A stretch of 64,000 nt of DNA from Mycolicibacterium confluentis (lineage in GTDB: Bacteria > Actinomycetota > Actinomycetes > Mycobacteriales > Mycobacteriaceae). The stretch's first letter is position 1. Every line of letters starts with the position of its first letter. A program made the translations under genes and the position numbers. The notes beneath the pieces are model-generated. The model ran no database searches, was not told the DNA's origin, and worked only from the letters and a program-made list of their open reading frames with translations. Location: assembly GCF_010729895.1 (NCBI RefSeq), contig NZ_AP022612.1:1798001-1862000 (forward strand), in the 5' to 3' direction. Positions 26,695-36,121 of this stretch are shown here, piece after piece.

Positions 26695-27519
26695 ATGAGC
26701 GCGCTCGACGTCCTCGCCGACTGGCCCGTGCCCACCGCCGCTGCGGCCGTCGTGAGCACCTCGGGTGTGATGGCCACGTTCGGCGAGACGACCGCGCGGT
26801 TTCGGCTGGCGTCGGTGACCAAGCCACTGGTTGCCCGCGCGGTCCAGGTGGCGATCGAGGAGGGGGCGCTCGAACTCGACACGCCCGCCGGCCCCGAGGG
26901 GTCGACGGTGCGGCATCTGCTGGCGCACGCCTCCGGTCTGGCCATGCTCGACGATGCGGTGCTGGCCAAGCCCGGCACCCGACGCATCTACTCGAACTCC
27001 GGCTTCCGCGTGCTGGCCGAGACGCTTGAGGCGGCCACCGAGATGTCCTTCGGCGACTACCTGACCGAGGCGATCTTCCAACCTCTGGCGATGTCGGATT
27101 CGGCGCTGCCCGGCGGGGCCGCGGAGGCCGGGTTCGGCGCGGTGTCCACGGTCGCCGACCTCGCGTCGTTCGCTGGTGACCTGCTGGCGCCCGCGACCGT
27201 GTCCCCGCAGATGCACGCCGAAGCGGTGACCGTGCAGTTTCCAGGCCTGGGCGGCGTGCTGCCCGGGTACGGGTCACAACGCCCCAACGACTGGGGGCTG
27301 GGTTTCGAGCTTCGCGACGGCAAGAGCCCGCACTGGACGGGCGCGGACAACTCAGCGTCGACGTTCGGCCATTTCGGCCAGTCAGGCACCTTCATCTGGG
27401 CCGATCCGGACGCGGGACTGGCGGCCGTGGTGCTGACGGACCGGGACTTCGGGGAGTGGGCGCACACCCTGTGGCCATCAATTTCTGACGGCATTCTGAG
27501 AGAATTCGGCGCACACTAG
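26695..27519 (+). CDS. Serine beta-lactamase-like hydrolase (Rv2257c-like)
   Basis: 274 residues of the class C beta-lactamase/DD-peptidase fold. SxxK nucleophile is in [13 protein letters not shown], the YxN motif in [13 protein letters not shown], and a HFGQSG segment takes the place of the KTG triad. No signal peptide is visible, so it is probably cytoplasmic and not a drug-inactivating enzyme; physiological ester or peptide substrate unknown. The ATG at 26695 is the leaderless choice. Position next to mscR matches M. tuberculosis Rv2257c. Confidence 0.83.
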   Translation: MSALDVLADWPVPTAAAAVVSTSGVMATFGETTARFRLASVTKPLVARAVQVAIEEGALELDTPAGPEGSTVRHLLAHASGLAMLDDAVLAKPGTRRIYSNSGFRVLAETLEAATEMSFGDYLTEAIFQPLAMSDSALPGGAAEAGFGAVSTVADLASFAGDLLAPATVSPQMHAEAVTVQFPGLGGVLPGYGSQRPNDWGLGFELRDGKSPHWTGADNSASTFGHFGQSGTFIWADPDAGLAAVVLTDRDFGEWAHTLWPSISDGILREFGAH

Positions 27520-27634
27520 CGCAACAGGCGCCTCACAGGGCACAATAGACACGCGCGACACACAATTTGTGATGCTGGTCAGTAGACCGAGGCCGTTGGG
27601 GAAGACGTCCCTCGTCTAACTGAAGGAGCAGCCA

Positions 27635-28147
27635 ATGCGTGCGTCGAACCAATTTGCCGACGCGACTACAGGTGTGGTCTACATTCATGCCTCACCCGCG
27701 GCGGTGTGCCCACATGTGGAGTGGGCGCTTTCTTCGACCCTGAACGCCAGGGCGAAGCTGACCTGGACGCCCCAGCCGGCGATGCCAGGGCAGCTGCGCG
27801 CCGTCACCAACTGGGTGGGCCCGGTGGGCACCGGCGCGCAGTTGGCGAACGCGCTGCGGTCGTGGACGGTGCTGCGCTTCGAGGTCACCGAGGACCCGAG
27901 CGAGGGCGTCGACGGGCAGCGGTTCTGCCACACCCCGCAACTGGGCCTGTGGAGCGGAACGATGAGCGCCAACGGCGACACCATGGTGGGCGAGATGCGA
28001 CTGCGTGCCCTGATGGCCGCCGGCGCCGACACCCTGGCCGCCGAACTGGACTCCGTGCTTGGCATCGCCTGGGACGACGCATTGGAGCCCTACCGCAACG
28101 GCGGTGACGGGGCCGAGGTTGCGTGGCTGAATCGGGGCGTCGGCTAA
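27635..28147 (+). CDS. DUF3145 protein (Rv2256c-like)
   Basis: 170 residues, actinobacteria-specific family DUF3145, with VVYIHASPAAVCPHVEWAL, LTWTPQPAMPGQLRAV and WDDALEPYRN. A strong GAAGGAG site sits before ATG 27635. No catalytic motif is evident; function unknown. The 115-bp leader has a near-palindrome CACAATTTGTG at 27561-27571. Its stop overlaps the stop of the convergent DUF4262 gene in the tetranucleotide CTAA. Confidence 0.85.
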   Translation: MRASNQFADATTGVVYIHASPAAVCPHVEWALSSTLNARAKLTWTPQPAMPGQLRAVTNWVGPVGTGAQLANALRSWTVLRFEVTEDPSEGVDGQRFCHTPQLGLWSGTMSANGDTMVGEMRLRALMAAGADTLAAELDSVLGIAWDDALEPYRNGGDGAEVAWLNRGVG

Positions 28148-28614
28148 CCGGCCTTCAGCTCACGCGGACCCAGCACCGGTTGGGCCACGCCGCCGCCGTC
28201 GAATCCCGGACCCCATGGCCACCGGCCACGGTCGTCGGCCCACACCACCTGCCGCGCGCGGATCATCGGGCCCTCGATTGCGACGGCGAAGTTCAGGTGT
28301 GCGTCCGGGTGCGGGATGTCGACGAACTCGACCTTGGTGCCCGACGGCAGCCGCAGTTGCACGCCGGCCTCGGGGATTCCCTGCATGCGAGCCTGCCGGG
28401 CCAGCCGGTTCAACAGCCAACCGGCCCGCTGCGGATCCAGCCCGCTGACCAACAGTTCCGGAAGGCCGAACGCGTCGAGTCCGACCGTGTACGCGTACGG
28501 CGCACGGTCACTTTCGATGTACTGGATCGCCCAACCGTGGACGCTGATCCTCATACGCACCTCGTCGAGGACGTCCTCGTTGCTGGCGTCGGGGTGGTCG
28601 CACATTCCACACAT
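28144..28614 (-). CDS. DUF4262 protein
   Basis: 156 residues, DUF4262: YAYTVGLDAFGLPELLVSGL and RQVVWADDRGRWPWGP are characteristic. The opening MCGMCDHPD resembles a metal or redox motif. The start at 28614 follows AAAGGT on the minus strand. Function unknown. Convergent with DUF3145, sharing CTAA. Confidence 0.8.
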   Translation of the reverse strand: MCGMCDHPDASNEDVLDEVRMRISVHGWAIQYIESDRAPYAYTVGLDAFGLPELLVSGLDPQRAGWLLNRLARQARMQGIPEAGVQLRLPSGTKVEFVDIPHPDAHLNFAVAIEGPMIRARQVVWADDRGRWPWGPGFDGGGVAQPVLGPRELKAG

Positions 28615-28669
28615 GGCAGCTGACCTTTCTGTCGTGGTTGCTGCCAGCATGCGCTTGGGGTCCGACAAG

Positions 28670-29569
28670 TCAGACAGGCACCAGAATCCGCAGTGCGTCG
28701 GGCACCGCCGTGATCTGAGCGGGCAGCGCACAGGCGTAGTCGCCGTCGGCATAGGCGTTGATGCCGGGGCACTCGACCCTGACGGTGGTCGCGCGCCGGG
28801 TCGTGACCGTGTCGAGATTGACGTGGGTGCCCTTGAACACGGTGGGGAACAACCGAATCAGCCGGGAGCGCGACGCCGAGGCGATCATCGTGACGTCGAG
28901 CAGACCGTCGGTCGGGTCCGCGCCGGGGCAGATCAACATGCCGCCGCCGTAACTGCGGGTGTTGCCGATCGCGGCCATCGTCAGCCGCATGTCGACGGGT
29001 TCGCCGTCGTCGAAGGTCATCCGAAACGGCAGCAGGCGCAGCTTCGACAGTTCCGCGACCATCGCGAGGTTGTATCGCATTCGGCCGTGCGGCCACCGCA
29101 TGCGGTTGGCGCGATCGCTGACCAGCGAGTCGAATCCCGTCGCGGCCACGGTGCCGAACCACTTCCGGGTGCCGTCGGCCCCGTCGATGCGGCCGAGGTC
29201 GACGGTGCGCACATGTCCGTCGGCGACGACGTCGGCGGCCGCGACCGGATCCCCGGTGGGGATGCCGTACTCGCGGGCGTGGTCATTGCCGGTGCCCGCC
29301 GGGACGATGCCCAGCGGCACGTTGGTGCCCGCCAACTCCTGCAGCGCCAGGCCGATCACGCCGTCGCCGCCGACCACCGCCAGGGCGTCCGTGCCGCGGT
29401 TAAGTTGGTCACGGACAAGCTCACTGGCGTGGGCGGCGTCGCGGCCGACGATCGCGCAGACGTCGACGCCGCGATCCTGCAGACGGGTGATCGCGCGTTC
29501 GGCGGCATGCGGGGCGTTGCCGTGCCCCGATGCGGGGTTGGTCAGCACCGTGACATGCCCGACGGTCAT
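28670..29569 (-). CDS. Diacylglycerol/lipid kinase (Rv2252-like)
   Basis: 299 residues of the DAGK/YegS family. Nucleotide-binding GGDGV at 67-71 and GTGND at 92-96 are intact. Rv2252 phosphorylates diacylglycerol and other lipids and has been linked to phosphatidylinositol mannoside synthesis. Its ATG overlaps the stop of the FAD oxidase by four bases, so both are one operon, as in M. tuberculosis (Rv2251-Rv2252). Acts at the inner face of the membrane. Confidence 0.9.
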   Translation of the reverse strand: MTVGHVTVLTNPASGHGNAPHAAERAITRLQDRGVDVCAIVGRDAAHASELVRDQLNRGTDALAVVGGDGVIGLALQELAGTNVPLGIVPAGTGNDHAREYGIPTGDPVAAADVVADGHVRTVDLGRIDGADGTRKWFGTVAATGFDSLVSDRANRMRWPHGRMRYNLAMVAELSKLRLLPFRMTFDDGEPVDMRLTMAAIGNTRSYGGGMLICPGADPTDGLLDVTMIASASRSRLIRLFPTVFKGTHVNLDTVTTRRATTVRVECPGINAYADGDYACALPAQITAVPDALRILVPV

Positions 29570-31161
29570 GGAATCAGCTTGCCCGGGTTGAGGATTCCGG
29601 CAGGATCCAGCGACGCCTTGACCGCGCGCAGCACCTGCACACCGAGCTCACCGACCTCGTCGGTCATCCACGGCCGATGGTCGGCACCGACCGCGTGGTG
29701 GTGCGTGATGGTGCCGCCGGTGCGCACCATGGCTTCCGAGGCGGCCGTCTTCGCGGCACGCCACTGGTCGATCGGGTTGCCCCGCTGGCCGGCGACCACC
29801 GTGAAGTACAGCGAGGCACCGGTGGGATACACGTGCGAAATGTGGCACAGAACCAATGCCGGCGTGCCGGATTCGGCCAGTGATGAGGTCAGGGCCTCGG
29901 TGACGGCGGCCTTCAGAGTCTGCAGGTTGGACCATGAGGTGGCTGTCTCCAGCGTCTCGCACAGCGCACCGGCGGCCAGCAGCGAGTCACGCAGGTAGGG
30001 CGCTCCGTACCGGCCGTGCTCCCAGGCGCGTGCGGGTTCCTCGCCCAACGACACCCCTCCGTGCGCCTCAATCAGCGCGCGGGTCTCGGCGTGCCGGCTC
30101 TCGGTGTGAGCCGCCGTCCCCTCGAACAGCGTGATGCCCAGACATCCACCGGTGATCTGCTGCTCACCGATCTGCTCGGTGGTGGCCAGGTTGACGCCGG
30201 TCTCGGCCTCATCGGACAGTCGCAGCACGGTCGGGCCGGTGCCGGTCTGCACCACGGCGCGCAGTGCCGAAGCGCCCGTGGCGAAGTCGGGGAACGACCA
30301 TGCCTCGTAGCGGGTGGTCTCCGGCGCGGGATGCACCCGCAGTCGGACGCGGGTGATGATCCCGAACACGCCCTCGGAGCCGATGATGAGCTGACGCAGA
30401 TCGGGCCCGGCGGCCGAGGCGGGGGCGCGGCCGAGGTCGAGGACGCCGGCCGGGGTGACGGCGGTGAGGCCGCGGATCATGTCGTCGAACCGTCCGTAAC
30501 CGCTCGAGTCCTGGCCCGACGACCGGGTGGCGGCGAATCCGCCGATGGTGGCGAACTGGAAGCTCTGCGGGAAGTGTCCGAGCGAGAAGCCCTGCGCGCC
30601 AAGCAGTCTCTCGGCGTCGGGTCCGGTGACGCCCGCGCCGAGTTCGGCCTCACCGGAGATCGGATCGAGACTCAGCAGTTGGTCGAACCGGCGCAGGTCG
30701 AGCGTGACGGCGCTGGTGAACGGTCCGCGGATGGGGTCGAGGCCGCCGACCACGCTGGTGCCTCCGCCGAAGGGCACGACCGCGATGCCGTGTTCGGCGC
30801 AGTGCCGCAGGATGGCCGCGATCTCGTCCTCGGTGCCCGGGGTCAGCACCGCATCCGGTGCGTCCTGTTCGCCGCGGTCGGCGCGACGCAGCAGGTCCAG
30901 TGTGGACTTGCCGCCGGCGTGCAACAGGCGCAGATGATCGTCGACCGTGAAGTTCTCGGTGCCGACGATGGCCGACAGTGCCCCGCGGTCGGCGTCCGAC
31001 AGGGCGCAGGGGCGAACCCGAACCTCGTCGGGCGTCAACTCCGGGACGGCCTGTTCCGCGACGCCCAGGGCCTGGGTCAACAGCGCGCGGATCCCGGCGG
31101 AGAGGGGTTTGGCCGCCGCCGGGTCTCCCCAGGCGTTCCATTTCATCGGAGGCTCAAGCAT
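29566..31161 (-). CDS. FAD-linked oxidase, alkyl-DHAP-synthase-like (Rv2251-like)
   Basis: 531 residues of the VAO/PCMH FAD family: FTVDDHLRLLHAGGKSTLDL near the start of the FAD domain, VPFGGGTSVVGGLDP at the phosphate loop, and the C-terminal LDPAGILNPGKLIP shared with alkyldihydroxyacetonephosphate synthases and glycolate oxidases. The real substrate in mycobacteria is not known. Start ATG 31161 (or 31146) lies beside a palindrome shared with the divergent tetR. Operon with the lipid kinase suggests glycerolipid metabolism, as does the nearby glpD. Confidence 0.85.
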   Translation of the reverse strand: MLEPPMKWNAWGDPAAAKPLSAGIRALLTQALGVAEQAVPELTPDEVRVRPCALSDADRGALSAIVGTENFTVDDHLRLLHAGGKSTLDLLRRADRGEQDAPDAVLTPGTEDEIAAILRHCAEHGIAVVPFGGGTSVVGGLDPIRGPFTSAVTLDLRRFDQLLSLDPISGEAELGAGVTGPDAERLLGAQGFSLGHFPQSFQFATIGGFAATRSSGQDSSGYGRFDDMIRGLTAVTPAGVLDLGRAPASAAGPDLRQLIIGSEGVFGIITRVRLRVHPAPETTRYEAWSFPDFATGASALRAVVQTGTGPTVLRLSDEAETGVNLATTEQIGEQQITGGCLGITLFEGTAAHTESRHAETRALIEAHGGVSLGEEPARAWEHGRYGAPYLRDSLLAAGALCETLETATSWSNLQTLKAAVTEALTSSLAESGTPALVLCHISHVYPTGASLYFTVVAGQRGNPIDQWRAAKTAASEAMVRTGGTITHHHAVGADHRPWMTDEVGELGVQVLRAVKASLDPAGILNPGKLIP

Positions 31162-31163
31162 GC

Positions 31164-31196
31164 GTTACAGTATTACAGATGCTGTCAATCAGTAAC
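31164..31196. promoter_or_regulatory. 33-bp palindrome over the tetR start codon
   Basis: Arms GTTACAGTATTACAG and (reverse) GTTACTGATTGACAG match at 11 of 16 positions around the ATG of tetR. The tetR -10 hexamer TACAGT (31166-31171) lies in the left arm, seven bases before the ATG. The minus-strand FAD oxidase ATG (31161) is just outside. Probable operator for the TetR protein on both promoters. Confidence 0.65.
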
Positions 31197-31757
31197 GAGC
31201 AGGATGTCGGCGACCGGATCCTCGCCGCGGCCGCCACCTGCGTGCGTGACTACGGGATCGACCGCGTGACGCTGGCCGAGATCGCCCGCCGCGCCAAGGT
31301 CAGCCGGCCCACGATCTATCGGCGCTGGCCCGATACGCAGGCGATTCTGGCGGCGCTGCTGACGCGCCGGATCACCGAAGCGGCCCGTGAGGTGCCCCTG
31401 GCGGGGCCGGGTCGCACCGCGATCGTCGACCGGATCGTGGCGGTGGCCGCGCGTCTGCGCCATGACGACCTGCTCTCGGCCGTCCTGCACTCCGCGCCCG
31501 AGTTCGCGATGGTCTACATCGCCGAACGCCTCGGCACCAGCCAGCGACTGCTGATCGACGTGCTGGCCGACGACCTCAGGGCCGCGCAGGCCGACGGGAG
31601 CGTGCGCGCGGGTGATCCGCGCAGGCTGGCCACGATGGTGCTGCTGGTCGTGCAGTCCACCATTCAGTCCGCGCAGATCGTCGAACCGATCCTGCCGCCT
31701 GAGGAACTGGCCACCGAACTCACGCACGCGTTGAACGGATACCTCGCCCATGGCTGA
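31179..31757 (+). CDS. TetR-family regulator (Rv2250c-like)
   Basis: 192 residues. N-terminal helix-turn-helix: ILAAAATCVRDYGIDRVTLA, EIARRAKVSRPTIYRRWPDT, followed by an all-alpha ligand domain. The start is the ATG at 31179 in the centre of the 33-bp palindrome; leaderless transcription fits. It overlaps glpD by eight bases, so regulator and dehydrogenase are co-transcribed, and it faces the FAD oxidase/lipid kinase operon. It probably controls both directions in response to a glycerolipid or acyl ligand; the ligand is unknown. Confidence 0.88.
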   Translation: MLSISNEQDVGDRILAAAATCVRDYGIDRVTLAEIARRAKVSRPTIYRRWPDTQAILAALLTRRITEAAREVPLAGPGRTAIVDRIVAVAARLRHDDLLSAVLHSAPEFAMVYIAERLGTSQRLLIDVLADDLRAAQADGSVRAGDPRRLATMVLLVVQSTIQSAQIVEPILPPEELATELTHALNGYLAHG

Positions 31758-33285
31758 TTCCAGTGCCCTCAATGCCACGCGTCGCAGCGTCGAACTCGCC
31801 GCCCTCGCCGACGGGGACGTGCCCGACGTCCTGGTCATCGGCGGCGGCATCACCGGAGTGGGCATCGCCCTGGACGCCGCGGCCCGCGGCCTCAACGTCG
31901 TGCTCGTCGAACGCCACGATCTGGCGTTCGGGACCAGCCGATGGAGTTCCAAACTGGTCCACGGCGGGCTGCGCTACCTGGCCACCGGCAACATCGGCAT
32001 CGCGCGGCGCAGCGCCGCCGAACGCGGAATCCTGATGACCCGCAACGCTCCTCACCTGGTGCGCGCCATGCCGCAGTTGGTCCCGCTGCTCCCCGCCATG
32101 GGGCGCGCCGAACGGGCCCTGGTCCGGGTCGGATTCCTGGCCGGCGACGGCCTGCGCCGCATGGCCGGAACCCCCGCCTCCACGCTGCCACGCTCACGCC
32201 GTATCGACGCTGGCCGTGCGGCCGAGTTGGCGCCGACCGTGCGCCGCGACGGTCTCGAGGGCGCCCTGCTGGCCTATGACGGTCAGCTCATCGACGACGC
32301 CCGCCTGGTGGTGGCCGTGGCCCGCACCGCCGCCCAGCACGGCGCGCGGATCCTGACCCGCGTCTCGGCCGTCGAGGTCACCGGCACCTCCGCCCGGCTC
32401 AGCGATGAACTCACCGGCGAAACCCTGGAAGTGACGGCCCGCGCGGTCATCAACGCCACCGGGGTGTGGGCTGGCGAGCTGGACTCGTCGCTGAAGTTGC
32501 GGCCCAGTCGCGGCACTCACCTGGTGTTCGACGCCGAAACCTTCGGCAATCCTGTTGCCGCGTTGACCATTCCGATCCCCGGGGAGCTCAACCGGTTCGT
32601 GTTCGCGATGCCCGAACAGCTCGGCCGGGTGTACCTCGGATTGACCGACGAGGACGCCCCAGGACCCATTCCCGATGTGCCGCAGCCGACTCCGGCCGAG
32701 GTGGCGTTCCTGCTCGACACCGTCAACACCGCGCTGGGCGTGGCGGTGACGACCGACGACGTCATCGGCTCCTACGCCGGTCTGCGTCCGCTGATCGACG
32801 CGGGGGAGGGCCGCACGGCCGACATCTCCCGGGACCACGCCGTCATCGAGGCGCCCTCGGGGGCGGTGAACATCGTCGGCGGTAAGCTCACCGAGTACCG
32901 CCACATGGCCGAGGACGTGCTCGACCGCACCATCGCGTTGCGCGGCCTGACCGCCGGGCCGTGCCGCACCCGCAACCTGCCTCTGATCGGTGCTCCGGCG
33001 AATCCGGTCTCCACGCTGAGATCCGACCACGACCTGCCGTCCTCGCTCGTGGCCCGCTTCGGCGCCGAAGCGCCCAACGTGATCGCGCGCGCCACATGCG
33101 AGCGCCCCACCGACCAGGTCGCCGAGGGCATCGACGTGATCCGCGCCGAATTCGAGTACGCCGTCACGCATGAGGGCGCGTTGGACGCCGACGACATCCT
33201 GGACCGGCGCACCCGCATCGGCCTGGTGGCCGCGGATCGAGACCGTGCCGCCGCGGCGGCTGAGGAGTTCCTGGCGGCAACCTAG
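31750..33285 (+). CDS. glpD1: FAD-dependent glycerol-3-phosphate dehydrogenase
   Basis: 511 residues. Membrane-associated oxidation of glycerol-3-phosphate to dihydroxyacetone phosphate with electrons to quinone. FAD Rossmann motif VIGGGITGVGIALDAAARG (from residue 29), the GlpD-typical GTSRWSSKLVHGGLRYL, GGKLTEYRHMAEDVLD near the end of the FAD domain, and a C-terminal helical cap. Matches Rv2249c in position and length. Overlaps the tetR gene by eight bases. Followed by a strong shared hairpin terminator. Confidence 0.92.
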   Translation: MADSSALNATRRSVELAALADGDVPDVLVIGGGITGVGIALDAAARGLNVVLVERHDLAFGTSRWSSKLVHGGLRYLATGNIGIARRSAAERGILMTRNAPHLVRAMPQLVPLLPAMGRAERALVRVGFLAGDGLRRMAGTPASTLPRSRRIDAGRAAELAPTVRRDGLEGALLAYDGQLIDDARLVVAVARTAAQHGARILTRVSAVEVTGTSARLSDELTGETLEVTARAVINATGVWAGELDSSLKLRPSRGTHLVFDAETFGNPVAALTIPIPGELNRFVFAMPEQLGRVYLGLTDEDAPGPIPDVPQPTPAEVAFLLDTVNTALGVAVTTDDVIGSYAGLRPLIDAGEGRTADISRDHAVIEAPSGAVNIVGGKLTEYRHMAEDVLDRTIALRGLTAGPCRTRNLPLIGAPANPVSTLRSDHDLPSSLVARFGAEAPNVIARATCERPTDQVAEGIDVIRAEFEYAVTHEGALDADDILDRRTRIGLVAADRDRAAAAAEEFLAAT

Positions 33286-33331
33286 CCGCGCGGGCTGAAC
33301 GCCCAGTGCCCGCAAGCCGGGGCCCCAACAA

Positions 33332-33363
33332 AATCGCCCGAATTCGAAGGAATTCGGGCGATT
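33332..33363. terminator. Bidirectional hairpin terminator between glpD1 and accD6
   Basis: A perfect 14-bp stem, AATCGCCCGAATTC with GAATTCGGGCGATT, around a 4-base loop. On the minus strand it is followed by TTTTGTTGG, fitting termination of the FAS-II operon; on the plus strand it closes glpD1. Confidence 0.8.
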
Positions 33364-33394
33364 CTGTGTCTGCTCGCGATGAGAAGACGAGCGG

Positions 33395-34816
33395 TTACAG
33401 CGGGATGTTCTTGTGCCGGCCACGACGCGCGGGCGCCTCGGCCAGCGCCTGGGTCAGCACGCTGCGGGTCTGCGACGGATCGATCTTGGCGTCGACGACA
33501 CCGATCTCGATCGCGCTGTCCACACCGCCGGCGATCCGCTCGTGCTCGAGCGCGAGTTCCTCGTGCAGGGCGTCGCGCTCGTCATCGGGGGCGGCGGCAA
33601 GCTTCTTCTTGTGCAGGATGCCGACGGCGGCCTTGGCGCCCATGACGGCGACCTCGGCCTCGGGCCAGGCGAACACCTTGGTGGCGTTCAGCGACCGCGA
33701 GTTCATCGCGATGTAGGCGCCGCCGTAGATCTTGCGGGTCACCAGCGTGACGCGGGGGACCGAGGACTCACCGAACGCGTGCAGCAGCTTCGCGCCGCGG
33801 CGCACGACGCCGCCCCATTCCTGGTCGACGCCGGGCAGGTAGCCGGGCACGTCCACGATGACCACCAGCGGGATGCCGAACGCGTCGCACAGGCGGACGA
33901 AACGTGCTGACTTCTCGGCACTTTCGGAGTTCAGGCAGCCGCCCAGGCGCAGTGGGTTGTTGGCGATCACACCGACGGTGCGCCCGGCGAGGCGGCCCAG
34001 GCCGACCACGATGGACGGGGCCCAGCGGGACTGGAACTCCTCGAACGGCACGCCCTCGTCGAGCAGAGCCTCGACCAGCGGGTGCACGTCGTAGGCGCGT
34101 CGCGCCGACGCGGGCAGCAGCGCCTTGAGGTCGGTGTCGCCGGCCTCGGCCTTGGAACGGTCGAAATGACCCTGCTGGCAGAACAGTCCGACCAGGCGAC
34201 GGCCGCGCTCATAGGCGTCGAGTTCGTCGTTGGCGACGATGTGGCAGACACCGGACTTCTTGTGGTGCGCCTCAGGGCCGCCCAGCGACACCATGTCGAC
34301 GTCCTCGCCGGTGACGCTGCGCACGACGTCGGGGCCCGTGACGAAGACCTTGCTCTCGGGGGCCATCACGATGACGTCGGTCAGCGCGGGCCCGTAGGCC
34401 GCGCCGCCGGCTGCGAAGCCGACGACCACCGAGATCTGCGGGATGTAGCCCGAGGCACGGATCATGGCCTCGAAGACCAGGCCCACGGCGTGCAGCGCCT
34501 TGACGCCTTCGGCCAGCCGCGCGCCGCCGGAGTGCCAGATACCGACGATGGGGCTCTGGTCCTCGATGGCGGTGTCGTAGGCGTCGACGATGTGCTTGCA
34601 GCCGTCGACACCCATGGCGCCGCCCATGACGGTGCCGTCGGTGCAGAACGCGACGGTGCGGACCCCGTTGACGGTGCCGGCGGCCGCCAGGACGCCGGAG
34701 CGATCCCGCTCGTGCAGCAGCTCGACGCTGCCGTCATCGAAGAACGTCGACAGCCGCAGCAGCGGGTCGCGGGGATCCAATGATTCATTCACCGATTCAG
34801 GGGCCATCGTCGTCAT
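33395..34816 (-). CDS. accD6: Acetyl/propionyl-CoA carboxylase beta subunit
   Basis: 473 residues, the length of M. tuberculosis AccD6. Carboxyltransferase that makes malonyl-CoA for fatty and mycolic acid synthesis, working with an AccA3-type alpha subunit. Oxyanion-forming loops are visible as GFAAGGAAYGPALTD and RKIYGGAYIAMNSR in the two crotonase-fold halves. The ATG at 34814-34816 follows GGAGAC at good spacing. Last gene of the fabD-acpM-kasA-kasB-accD6 cluster, 25 bp after kasB, with the hairpin terminator behind it. Confidence 0.95.
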   Translation of the reverse strand: MTTMAPESVNESLDPRDPLLRLSTFFDDGSVELLHERDRSGVLAAAGTVNGVRTVAFCTDGTVMGGAMGVDGCKHIVDAYDTAIEDQSPIVGIWHSGGARLAEGVKALHAVGLVFEAMIRASGYIPQISVVVGFAAGGAAYGPALTDVIVMAPESKVFVTGPDVVRSVTGEDVDMVSLGGPEAHHKKSGVCHIVANDELDAYERGRRLVGLFCQQGHFDRSKAEAGDTDLKALLPASARRAYDVHPLVEALLDEGVPFEEFQSRWAPSIVVGLGRLAGRTVGVIANNPLRLGGCLNSESAEKSARFVRLCDAFGIPLVVIVDVPGYLPGVDQEWGGVVRRGAKLLHAFGESSVPRVTLVTRKIYGGAYIAMNSRSLNATKVFAWPEAEVAVMGAKAAVGILHKKKLAAAPDDERDALHEELALEHERIAGGVDSAIEIGVVDAKIDPSQTRSVLTQALAEAPARRGRHKNIPL

Positions 34817-34841
34817 ACCGTCTCCTACCGTTTCGCGTCTC

Positions 34842-36095
34842 TTAGTACTTACCGAAGGCGAGTGCGACGTTATGCCCGCCGAATCCGAACGAATTGTTGA
34901 CCGCGTACCGGAAATCACCGGTGCGCGGAGTGCCCGCAACCACATCCAGATCGATCTCGGGGTCGAGATTCTCCAGATTCAGTGTGGGCGGGATGACACC
35001 GTCACGCAGCGCGAACACGGTGAGGATGGACTCCACGGCCCCCACGGCGCCGACGGAGTGACCCAGCGCCGACTTCGGCGCGTAGATCGCGGGGCGGTGG
35101 CTGCCCATGGCGTTGTTGATGGCCTTGCCCTCGGCCACGTCACCGACGCTGGTGCCCGTGGCGTGGGCGTTGATGTGGTCGATGTCGGACGGCTGCAGGC
35201 CGGCCAGCTCGACGGCCCGCGAGATGGCGTGACCGGCACGCTCTCCGTCGGGGTCGGGGGCGACCATGTGGAAGCCGTCGGATGTCACCGATGCGCCCAT
35301 GATGCGCGCCAGGATGTTCGCACCGCGGGCCTTGGCGTGCTCCTCGGTCTCGATGACGAGCAGTGCGCCACCCTCGCCGAACACGAAGCCGTTGCGGTCG
35401 CGGTCGAACGGGCGGCAGGCGCCGGCCGGGTTGTCATTGGTGTTGGACAGCACGATGCGCATCTGGGCGAAGCCTGCGATCGGAACCGCTTCGATCTTGG
35501 TCTCGACACCGCCGCAGATGGCGATGTCGGCCTCGCCGTAGACGATGTTCCGCCAGGCGTTCGCGATGGCCTCCGAACCCGACGCGCAGGCCGAGATCGA
35601 GGTGCTGACCCCGGCCTTGGCGCCACGGTCGAGGCCGACCACTGCTGCGGCGCCGTTGGGCATGAACATCTGAACGACCAAGGGGGACACCGCCCTCAGT
35701 CCGCGCTCGCGCATGCCGTCATAGGCGAACACGAGTTCTTCCGCGGAACCGAGGCCGGTGCCGATCGAGACCATGAGGCGGCGAGTGTCGACCTCCGGGG
35801 AACCGGCGTTCTGCCAGGCCCGGCGGCCGATCACTGTCGCCATCTTCTGCAGATAGGACATCCGGCGGTTCTCGACCTTGGTCAGCTCACCTTCGAATTC
35901 CTCCAACAGGTGGCCGCCGATACGCACCGGCAGGTCGTACTGCTCGATGAACGGATCCTCAAGCTTGCGGATCCCAGACTGTCCGTCAAGCAGGTTCTTC
36001 CAGGTGTTCTCGGCGTCGGTGGCCAACGCGGTCGTCATGGCTACGCCAGTGACGACCACGTTGGGCAGACCGTTGCCAGTTGTCAGCGGTGCCAT
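34842..36095 (-). CDS. kasB: Beta-ketoacyl-ACP synthase KasB
   Basis: 417 residues. FAS-II condensing enzyme that adds two-carbon units in the late elongation of the meromycolate chain. Thiolase fold with nucleophile Cys170 in [11 protein letters not shown], His in [11 protein letters not shown], and Lys/His in [16 protein letters not shown]. More similar to M. tuberculosis KasB than to KasA (for example [19 protein letters not shown] and [12 protein letters not shown]). AAGGAT precedes the ATG. Lies 26 bp after kasA. Confidence 0.95.
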   Translation of the reverse strand: MAPLTTGNGLPNVVVTGVAMTTALATDAENTWKNLLDGQSGIRKLEDPFIEQYDLPVRIGGHLLEEFEGELTKVENRRMSYLQKMATVIGRRAWQNAGSPEVDTRRLMVSIGTGLGSAEELVFAYDGMRERGLRAVSPLVVQMFMPNGAAAVVGLDRGAKAGVSTSISACASGSEAIANAWRNIVYGEADIAICGGVETKIEAVPIAGFAQMRIVLSNTNDNPAGACRPFDRDRNGFVFGEGGALLVIETEEHAKARGANILARIMGASVTSDGFHMVAPDPDGERAGHAISRAVELAGLQPSDIDHINAHATGTSVGDVAEGKAINNAMGSHRPAIYAPKSALGHSVGAVGAVESILTVFALRDGVIPPTLNLENLDPEIDLDVVAGTPRTGDFRYAVNNSFGFGGHNVALAFGKY

Positions 36096-36121
36096 TTCTG
36101 CAGTTATCCTTCCCCCCGGAC

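Noticed and set aside
27561..27571. CACAATTTGTG as an operator for the DUF3145 gene
   Set aside because: It is short, has no second copy or known binding protein, and could be chance.
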